From an uncultured Pseudomonadota bacterium (GTDB lineage Bacteria; Pseudomonadota; Gammaproteobacteria; Burkholderiales; Burkholderiaceae_C): a DNA stretch of 11,601 nucleotides. Positions 6,559 to 11,601 of this stretch are shown piece after piece. Location: assembly GCA_900320815.1 (NCBI GenBank), contig ONTY01000119.1, forward strand, positions 1 to 11,601. The letters are read 5' to 3'. The position numbers were made by a program, and so were the translations under genes. The notes beneath the pieces were generated by a model. It searched no databases. It saw nothing but the letters and a program-made list of their open reading frames with translations, and was not told the DNA's origin. Numbering within the stretch: position 1 is the stretch's first letter; the number at the start of each line of letters is the position of its first letter.

Positions 6559-7674
6559 TCATGGCGCAGCGGTCGCAGGCACCGCACCCTGTTCAAATAC
6601 CTGCAGCGCGGGCGAGAGCTGCAGGTGCGCCGGCCACGGCTGGCTTTCATCCAGCCGCACCCACGCCGTGCCGGGCAGCCCGCTCTTGATGCTCGCCTGG
6701 CGCTGGTGCAGCAACGCTTCGGGAAGCTGCGCCTTCACGCGAAACATCAGCTTTTCGCGCTCAGATGCCGTCTCTACCGTCTTGGGCGTGAACTGCGCCT
6801 CGCTCGCCACAAAGCTCACGCGCGCGGGCAGCGGCTCGTGCGGGCGCGCGTCCAGCACGATGCGCGCCGGCGCGCCCAGCGCCACGCGCCCGGCTGCCTG
6901 CGCGGGCAGGAAAAACGTCATGGATACGTCCGACATGTCCAGCACCGTGAGAGCGCGCGCACCCGCCGCCAGCACCTCGCCCGGCTCGGCCAGGCGCAGC
7001 TGCACCCTGCCCGCACGTGGCGCTTTCAATTCACCATCGCGCAGCTCCACCTCAATGCGCTCCAGCGTCGCCTTGGCCGCTTCTTCCGTCGCCTGCGCGC
7101 CCACCTGCTGCGCCTGCTGCGCCGTAATGGCCGCGCGTGCTGCCTGCGCCTGCGCCTTCGCCGCCACCAGCGCCGCCTGCGCGCTGCGTGCGTGCGCGCG
7201 GTCGTCGTCCAGCTCCTGCTGCGAGGCGGCGCCGCTTTTTGCCAGCCGCGCCGTACGCCGCTCACGCCGCTTGGCCGCATCCAGTTCCGCCTCGCGCTGG
7301 GCAATCACCGCCTGCGCCGCTGCCGCATCGCTTTGGCGCAGCGCCACCTGCGCGGCAGCGGCAGCGGCCTGGTGCCCGGCGCGCAGCAGCGCCGCTTGTG
7401 CCTCATCGCGCTGCGCGCGCAGGCTCTCCAAGTCCATCACCGCCAGCACCTGCCCCGCCTGCACCACATCGCCCTCGCGCACGGCAATGGACGCCACGCG
7501 CCCCGCCAGCTTGGTGGCAATGCCAATTTCCACAGCTTCCAGGCGCCCATTGCCGCTCGCCAGCAGCAGCGCCTCCTCACGCTGCGCCTGCATGCGCTGC
7601 CACTGCCACGCACCGCCCGCCACCAGCGCCACTGCCAGCGCCGCGAGCAGCCCAAGTTTCATGCCTTTGTTCAT
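6559..7674 (-). CDS. yhiI: HlyD-family periplasmic adaptor, YhiI-like
   Basis: This is a membrane-fusion adaptor that links an inner-membrane ABC exporter to the outer membrane. It has 371 residues; E. coli YhiI has 355. It begins with a single membrane anchor (about residues 5-25, LGLLAALAVALVAGGAWQW), followed by the first biotinyl-lipoyl half (VREGDVVQAGQVLAVMD). A long Ala/Gln/Arg-rich coiled-coil hairpin follows (about 85-220) and includes SGAASQQELDDDRAHA. The second lipoyl half and beta-barrel contain ELKAPRAGRVQLRLAEPGEV, MTFFLPAQAAG and FVASEAQFTPKTVETASERE, all hallmarks of YhiI. The start at 7674 is supported by AAGGAG (7687-7682) seven to eight bases upstream. Its TGA overlaps the rbbA-like ATG (ATGA), so the pair is translationally coupled. 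The frame is intact. It is the first operon gene, and a promoter may lie at 7709-7737. Confidence 0.93.
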   Translation of the reverse strand: MNKGMKLGLLAALAVALVAGGAWQWQRMQAQREEALLLASGNGRLEAVEIGIATKLAGRVASIAVREGDVVQAGQVLAVMDLESLRAQRDEAQAALLRAGHQAAAAAAQVALRQSDAAAAQAVIAQREAELDAAKRRERRTARLAKSGAASQQELDDDRAHARSAQAALVAAKAQAQAARAAITAQQAQQVGAQATEEAAKATLERIEVELRDGELKAPRAGRVQLRLAEPGEVLAAGARALTVLDMSDVSMTFFLPAQAAGRVALGAPARIVLDARPHEPLPARVSFVASEAQFTPKTVETASEREKLMFRVKAQLPEALLHQRQASIKSGLPGTAWVRLDESQPWPAHLQLSPALQVFEQGAVPATAAP

Positions 7675-7826
7675 TGCTGTGCTCCTTGCACACCTTCAAG
7701 TATTGAACATAGTATTCCTTCATTGCCAGCAAGACAAGCCGGCAGTAAAGCATCTATGGTGACAGTATCAGCCTTTCCGTCCGCTGCACTGCCAGCGCGG
7801 CGCGCAGCGCCATTCGTCCAGCACAT
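7671..7826 (-). CDS. Possible 51-residue small ORF ending on the yhiI-like start
   Basis: An ATG at 7826-7824 opens 51 codons (MCWTNGAARRAGSAADGKAD, then TVTIDALLPACLAGNEGILC, ending EGVQGAQQ). The TGA overlaps the yhiI-like ATG as ATGA. It runs through palindromic element E. There is no good Shine-Dalgarno and I recognise no family. A chance open frame is the more likely explanation; a coupled leader peptide is the alternative. Confidence 0.18.
   Translation of the reverse strand: MCWTNGAARRAGSAADGKADTVTIDALLPACLAGNEGILCSILEGVQGAQQ
7709..7737 (-). promoter_or_regulatory. Candidate sigma-70 promoter for the exporter operon
   Basis: On the minus strand TTGTCT (7737-7732) and TACTAT (7714-7709) are separated by 17 bp. 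Each matches the -35 or -10 consensus at four of six bases. The -10 box lies 34 bp before the yhiI-like ATG. Both boxes fall within palindromic element E. Confidence 0.3.
7709..7778. repeat. Palindromic element copy E, upstream of the exporter operon
   Basis: TGCCAGC (7724-7730) pairs with GCCGGCA (7738-7744) with one mismatch around a 7-nt loop. CAGTATCAGCCTTTCCG follows, as in the right ends of copies B and C. The adjoining 7779-7838 contains a short minus-strand stretch reading HRIEDVLDEWRC that looks protein-like, but it is only 23 codons after a stop. Confidence 0.6.
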
Positions 7827-7838
7827 CTTCAATGCGAT

Positions 7839-7990
7839 GGGTATCTATCTATTGCCCGCATGTTGTGCCGGCATCAAGGAGTCATTGCAGAGAGTATTTG
7901 TGTTTGTTCCAGAGCATCCGCTGCATTTAGATACACCATGACTTGTGAGCACATTGCCCGCATTACTTGCGGGCAAATGGATAGATACCC
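7839..7990. repeat. 152-bp element with terminal inverted repeats (copies F and G)
   Basis: The left end GGGTATCTATCTATTGCCCG (from 7839) recurs inverted at the right end (7990 backwards: GGGTATCTATCCATTTGCCC), with one base inserted and one changed. Each end carries its own hairpin: 7852-7859 with 7867-7873 (one mismatch) and 7954-7961 with 7969-7976 (8 bp perfect). The interior has no gene. It looks like a paired-hairpin unit (BIME or REPIN type) or a MITE. It fills the gap between the ankyrin gene and the exporter operon. Confidence 0.65.
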
Positions 7991-8011
7991 TTTATTTTCT
8001 CGACGCCTGGC

Positions 8012-10333
8012 TCAGCCTCGCGCACCGGCGTCGCGCAGGATGCTGACGATGTCCAGGTGCCCGGCCTGGGAGGCGAGGGCAAGGGCGGTTTTGCCGTCGC
8101 TGTTGGTGAGGTTGAGTGCGGGAGCGGCTTCCAGCAGCCGCACGGCGCTGTCGCTGTGACCGGTGAGGGCAGCGTGCATGAGGGCGGTGTGGCCGGCGGC
8201 GTCCTGAGCGTTGATGTCTGCGCCCGCCTGGATGAGGATGGTCAGGCCGAGTTCGGTGTCGCCCTGCGCGGCCCACATGAGGGGGGTGAGGCCGGCGGCG
8301 TCGCGGGCGTTGGCGTCGGCACCACGGTGGATGAGGGTGTCGATGAGCAGCCAGGCGTTGGGCGGCACGCCTTCACGCGCGACCCACATGAGGGCGGTGA
8401 GGCCGGCGGTGTCGTGGGCGTTGGCGTCGGCGCCTTCGTCCAGCAGCAGCTTGGCGGTGTCTACGTCGCTGTGCTGGGCCGCGAGCATGAGGGCGGTTTG
8501 TCCGCCTTCGCTGGTGGCGTTGATGGGGGCGCCGTTGCGCAGCGCTTTTTGCACGTCGTCGCTGCGGCCTTCGGCGGCGGCGGCGAGTAGGGCGGCAGCG
8601 GCGGCGGCGGCCAGTTGCGTGGCGATGTTTTCGTGCCCGCGCGTTTGCGCAAGTTGCAGCGCGCTGCGCCCGGCGTCGTCGCGCGCGTAGATGTCGGCGC
8701 CTTTGTTCAGGAGCAGTTGGATGAAGACGGCGTGCCCGTTGGCGGCAGCCCACATGAGGGCGTCGCGCCCGCGTGCGCCTCGGGCGTGGATGTCGGCGCC
8801 CGCTTCAATGAGGGCTTGCACGCAGTCCATGCGCCCGCTGTCGCCAGCGTGCATGAGGGCGGTCATGCCGGCGTTATCGACGGCGTTGATGGCGGCGCCC
8901 GCTGCCAGCAGGGGCTGGATGCAGCCGAGTGCGCCACTGCCGGCGGCGAGGATGAGGGCGGTGGCGCCGTCAAGGCGGTGGGCGTCAACGGCAGCGCCGG
9001 CGCGCAGCAGCACATCAAGGGTGGCGGTGTGCCCGCCTGCGGCAGCAAGGGTCAGGGCGCTCTCGCGCGTGTTGTTGCTGGCGTTGATGTCGGCGCCGCG
9101 CTCGATGAGCAGCTGGACGGTGTCGGTGTGCCCGCCGTTGGCGGCAATCAGCAGGGCGCTGGCGCCGCTTTTGCGGCTTTCGTTGACGGGGGCACCGGCC
9201 TCAAGCAGCAGGGCGACGGTGGCGGTGTGCCCGCCTTGCGCGGCCAGCAGCAGCGCGCTTTCGCCGTTGGCGTTGTTGGCGTGCAAGTCGCTGCCTGCGT
9301 GCAGCAGCAGGCGGGCGGCGTCGGCGTGCCCGCGTCCGGCGGCAAGCATCAGGGCGGTGTTGCGCGCCTCATCGGTGGCGCTGACGGAGGCGCCAGTGTC
9401 AAGCGCGCTTTGTACGGCGGCGGCATCGCCTGCGGCAGCAGCACGCAGCAGGCTGGCGGTGATGGCGCTGCCCAGTGCGTCCACGATGTGTTTGTGCGGC
9501 TGCGCAAAGGTGAAGGCGGTGCGCCCCTGGGCGTCGGCGGCGTTGGGGTCGGCGCCGGCAGCCAGCAGGGCAGCGAGGGTGTCGGCGTTGCCTTGTTCGG
9601 CGGCAAGCATCAGGGCGGTGGTGCCGCTGGCGTCGCTGGTGTTGGCGTCTGCGCCGGCAGCCAGTGCCTGCTGCACGGCAGCGGCGTTGCCACTGCGCAC
9701 TGCCGCCAGCAGGGCAGCAGTGCGCAGGACGCGGGCGGCTTCGGTGTGCCCGCCGGCTGCGGCCAGAGTGATGGCGGTGCGCCCGTCGCTGCTGGCGGTG
9801 TGCGGCAAGGCGCCGCGCTCCAGCAGCAGCTGCAGCACGTCCAGCGCGCCGCACCGGGCAGCGAACATGAGGGCGGTGAAGCCACCTTGGCGCGTGGCGG
9901 CAACGTTGGCGCCGGCGTCCAGCAGGGTGCGGGCAGCGTCCAGCCGCCCGCTGCGCGCGGCGTGCATGAGGGCGGTGGTGCCGTTGTGGCTGGCGGCGTT
10001 GGCGTTGGCGCCAGCTGCCAGCAGGCGGCGCAGCGTGGTGGTGTCGCTGTGCAGGGCAGCGTGCATGAGGGCGGTGCGCCCTTGGTTGTCAGCGGCGCTG
10101 GGGCTGGCGCCGGCAGCCAGCAGGGCATCGATGCAGGCGGGGCTGGCAGATTGCACGGCGCGCATGAGGGCAGTTTTGCCGCGCGGGTTGGTGGCATTGG
10201 CTCTGGCGCCGTGCGCCAGCAGGTATTGGGTGATGCCGGCATCACCCTGGCGCGCGGCGAGCATGAGGGCGGTTTCGCCGTCGTCGGAGGTGGCAGCGTT
10301 GGCGCTGGCGCCGCTTTCAATGGCGTGCTGCAC
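8012..10333 (-). CDS. Ankyrin-repeat protein, 3' segment after a frameshift
   Basis: This segment has 773 codons (GTG at 10333 to TGA at 8012) and continues the ankyrin gene of 10339-11601 in another frame. I count about 25 ankyrin repeats of 33 residues with the core pattern DG.TALMLAA..GH...V..LL..GADINA. Ankyrin arrays bind partner proteins; in bacteria they are frequent in host-associated species, but the partner here is unknown. There are no membrane segments or enzymatic motifs. Three places (9619-9778, 9358-9520 and 8497-8665) have a shortened repeat followed by a fresh block start (LL.AA..GD..AVQ.AL..GA), so the array is built of blocks. One repeat near 8391 is 37 residues long (PPNAWLLIDTL insert). 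It ends DIVSILRDAGARG, a natural capping repeat. The GTG at 10333 lies inside the frameshifted repeat and is not a natural start. If the lesion is real, this part is probably untranslated unless there is internal re-initiation. Confidence 0.8.
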   Translation of the reverse strand: MQHAIESGASANAATSDDGETALMLAARQGDAGITQYLLAHGARANATNPRGKTALMRAVQSASPACIDALLAAGASPSAADNQGRTALMHAALHSDTTTLRRLLAAGANANAASHNGTTALMHAARSGRLDAARTLLDAGANVAATRQGGFTALMFAARCGALDVLQLLLERGALPHTASSDGRTAITLAAAGGHTEAARVLRTAALLAAVRSGNAAAVQQALAAGADANTSDASGTTALMLAAEQGNADTLAALLAAGADPNAADAQGRTAFTFAQPHKHIVDALGSAITASLLRAAAAGDAAAVQSALDTGASVSATDEARNTALMLAAGRGHADAARLLLHAGSDLHANNANGESALLLAAQGGHTATVALLLEAGAPVNESRKSGASALLIAANGGHTDTVQLLIERGADINASNNTRESALTLAAAGGHTATLDVLLRAGAAVDAHRLDGATALILAAGSGALGCIQPLLAAGAAINAVDNAGMTALMHAGDSGRMDCVQALIEAGADIHARGARGRDALMWAAANGHAVFIQLLLNKGADIYARDDAGRSALQLAQTRGHENIATQLAAAAAAALLAAAAEGRSDDVQKALRNGAPINATSEGGQTALMLAAQHSDVDTAKLLLDEGADANAHDTAGLTALMWVAREGVPPNAWLLIDTLIHRGADANARDAAGLTPLMWAAQGDTELGLTILIQAGADINAQDAAGHTALMHAALTGHSDSAVRLLEAAPALNLTNSDGKTALALASQAGHLDIVSILRDAGARG

Positions 10334-11290
10334 GCCGGTTCTGCGGCCAGCTGCAGGGCGGTTTTTCCGTCCTGGTTGGTGGCTTCGGTGTTGGCGGCGG
10401 CGTGCAGCAGGCTGTGCACCATCGCCTCACGCCCGCCGGCGGCGGCGAGCATGAGGGCGGTCCAGCCGCTTTTTTCGGCAGCGTTGGCATCGGCGCCAGC
10501 CGTCAAAAGATATTCCAGCGCCTCGGCATGGCCGTTGTCGGCGGCAATATGCAGCGCAGTCCAGCCGTGGACGTTGGCGGCGTTGATATTGGCGCCGGCG
10601 TCCAGCGCCACTTGAATATCAGCACAGCGCCCGCCAGCGGCGGCTTTGTGCAGCGCAGCATCGCGTGCGGCGCGCAGCAATTTGATGATTTCCTCAAAGC
10701 CTTTTGCTGTGGCTATATCCAGCGCGGTGCCGCCATTTTCTGGTGAATTGATGCTGGCGTTGGCGCCTGCTTCCAGCAGGCGCTGCACAATATCGACACG
10801 GTTGTTTTTTGCTGCCCAAATGAGGGCGGTGCAGCCATTTTCTGTGGCAGCGTTGACGTTGGCACCGGCGTCAATCAGGGCGGCAGCAATATCGGTGTGC
10901 CCTTCTTCGGCGGCGAACATGAGGGCGGTCCAACCACCTTCGGAGGCGGCGTCCAGATTCACGCCGCGTCCAATCAGGTTGTCCACAATGTCGGCACGGC
11001 CATTTTGTGCCGCCCAGATGAGGGCGTTCCAGCCATTGGCGGCGCTGGCGTTGATGTCGGCACCGGAATTGATGAGGAACGCAGCGATGTCGTCGTACCC
11101 TTCTTCGGCAGCGAACATGAGGGCGCTCATGCCGACGTTGTCGGTGGCGTTGAGGTCGCAGCCAGCGGCAGCCAGCAGCGCCTCCACAACGGCGCCGCGC
11201 CCCTCTTCGGCAGCGAGCATGAGGGCGGTGGCGCCATCGGCGTCGCGGGCGTTGGGGTCGGCGCCTTCGGCCAGCAGTCGCGAGACGCCA
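8080..11290. repeat. 99-bp coding tandem repeat array (ankyrin)
   Basis: The plus strand carries the motif CATGAGGGCGGT (Met-Leu-Ala-Thr codons on the minus strand), mostly at 99-bp steps. For example, the Thr codon lies at 8186, 8285, 8396 (a 111-bp step) and 8495. Copies differ in sequence but keep the period, which matches 33-residue ankyrin units. The array continues to the right window edge with an interruption at about 11330-11520. Confidence 0.85.
10334..10341 (-). other. Frameshift point in the ankyrin gene
   Basis: The 5' frame is good through KTALQLAAE (codon ending 10339). The 3' frame is good from VQHAIESGASANA (10333 on). The Thr codons of the two repeats (10360-10362 and 10271-10273) are 89 bp apart instead of 99. 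That means 10 nt are missing in a plain repeat, or about 70-80 nt if a block boundary stood here, as the block-start wording VQHAIESG suggests. Confidence 0.8.
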
Positions 11291-11601
11291 GCAAAGTCGC
11301 CAGCGGCGGCGGCGCGCATGAGGGGGGTGCGCGTGTCGTGTTCTTTTTCTTCGCTCTGCCCGAGTGCGACTTCTGTGGCAAGCGGCTCGGTGGTGGGGGC
11401 GTCGCCGTCGCCCTGCTCACTTTGTTCGCCTTGGGGAAAGAGCGTTTCGCTCACGTGCAAGTCCACTTCCGCCAGCGGCTCTGCGCTGGTCTGCGCGCCG
11501 GCGGTGGTGGTGTCGGGCGGCTGCGTGTCTTGCAACATGCGCGCAATCTCTTCGTGCCCTTTGTCGGTGGCGAGGGTGAGGGCGGTGGCGCCTTCTGCAT
11601 T
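10339..11601 (-). CDS. Ankyrin-repeat protein, 5' segment, open at the right window edge
   Basis: The frame is open from the window edge, where it reads NAEGATALTLATDKGHEEIA, the end of an ankyrin repeat, so the true start lies outside. An acidic, Pro/Thr/Glu-rich linker of about 50 residues follows (about 11520-11335; SAEPLAEVDLHVSE, GEQSEQGDGDAPTT). It has no predicted fold and separates two ankyrin modules. About ten more repeats follow, several with Trp in GWTALMFAAEEGH or GWNALIWAAQNGR, and with a block boundary at 10560-10728 (KLLRAARDAALHKAAAGG). An ATG at 11538 lies inside the first repeat and is not a likely start. Past 10339 the frame turns into Pro/Ala-rich nonsense and stops at 9610, so the gene is one broken unit with 8012-10333. 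It is either a pseudogene or an assembly/sequencing error in a repetitive region. Confidence 0.82.

Larger units (their letters stand above)
3787..6562 (-). pseudogene. rbbA: RbbA-like ABC ATPase-ATPase-permease fusion, frameshifted and lacking both Q-loops
   Basis: E. coli RbbA (911 residues) joins two ATPase domains to an ABC-2 permease, and the same order is seen here. The gene starts at 6562, where its ATG overlaps the yhiI-like stop as ATGA. NBD1 has Walker [10 protein letters not shown] (residues 39-47), then breaks: at 6337-6352 about 50 nt are missing relative to E. coli and the frame shifts. In the new frame it continues with [12 protein letters not shown], signature KLSGGMKQK, Walker [14 protein letters not shown] and TAYMDEA in place of an H-loop, as in E. 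coli. NBD2 has Walker [10 protein letters not shown], signature [10 protein letters not shown], Walker [13 protein letters not shown] and H-loop TTHFMNEA, but lacks nine residues including the Q-loop Gln after GYMS. A repeat-derived linker (5100-4900) leads to the permease part ([31 protein letters not shown]), ending LLLKKQEK at 3787. A start at 6558 in the downstream frame gives 923 codons, but its first ~70 residues are out-of-frame nonsense. Assembly error remains possible. Confidence 0.85.

Noticed and set aside
8615..10615. Long plus-strand open frame (666 codons, Gly/Val-rich) opposite the ankyrin gene, plus similar long frames nearby
   Set aside because: Mirror of a 99-bp repeat with biased codons: the product repeats the reverse complement of TALM-type units and has no start signal. 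The ankyrin pattern on the minus strand explains the sequence fully.
8080..11290. CRISPR-like array, because of regular spacing
   Set aside because: The period is 99 bp, the units are coding and translate as ankyrin repeats, and no short identical repeats with unrelated spacers exist.

Overview
The window looks like a stretch of a GC-rich, probably host-associated proteobacterial chromosome. The ThiG sequence has the pattern I associate with betaproteobacteria. The ABC exporter genes match the E. coli yhiI-rbbA-yhhJ operon in order and motif content, and the ankyrin gene is unusually large. No rRNA, tRNA or CRISPR array is visible, and there is no recognisable transposase. Taxonomy is inference only.

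Layout, left to right. (1) 1-113, minus: the first 37 codons of a DegT/DnrJ/EryC1/StrS (ArnB-type) sugar aminotransferase, cut by the window edge. (2) 345-1130, plus: an unrecognised 261-residue protein. (3) 1246-1377, minus: a second, truncated copy of the same aminotransferase 5' end, so the unknown gene lies between two ~154-bp direct repeats. (4) 1670-2494, minus: thiG, thiazole synthase. (5) 7674-2646, minus: a three-gene exporter operon. It has a yhiI-like HlyD-type periplasmic adaptor, an rbbA-like fusion of two ATPase domains and a permease, and a yhhJ-like permease. The genes overlap by 4 bp or lie 13 bp apart. The rbbA-like gene is broken: the Q-loop segment is missing from both ATPase domains, and the first loss also shifts the frame. 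(6) 8012-11601, minus: one very long ankyrin-repeat gene (about 35 repeats visible), open at the right edge and interrupted by a frameshift near 10334-10341.

The main non-genic feature is a family of short palindromic elements, about 60-150 bp. They have a CCGGC-type hairpin or related palindrome and GTATC-type ends. One or more occurs in every substantial gap between genes (182-260, 1166-1261, 1428-1523, 2571-2640, 7709-7778, 7839-7990). One more lies in frame inside the rbbA-like gene (5041-5100), beside a second GC-rich palindromic repeat. Together these enlarge the linker between the ATPase and permease parts.

How the parts relate. The yhiI/rbbA/yhhJ-like genes would build one envelope exporter: adaptor, ATPase-permease and partner permease. 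Its energy-coupling subunit looks inactivated. ThiG belongs to thiamine biosynthesis, with no partner gene visible. The aminotransferase would belong to nucleotide-sugar or lipid A modification. The left 1.5 kb looks like an accessory insertion or duplication built from repeats. I do not see a complete new defence or conflict system. The points most worth following up are the palindromic family that invades coding sequence, the matching Q-loop losses, the duplicated gene start whose coding differences all fall at third codon positions, and the modular ankyrin gene.
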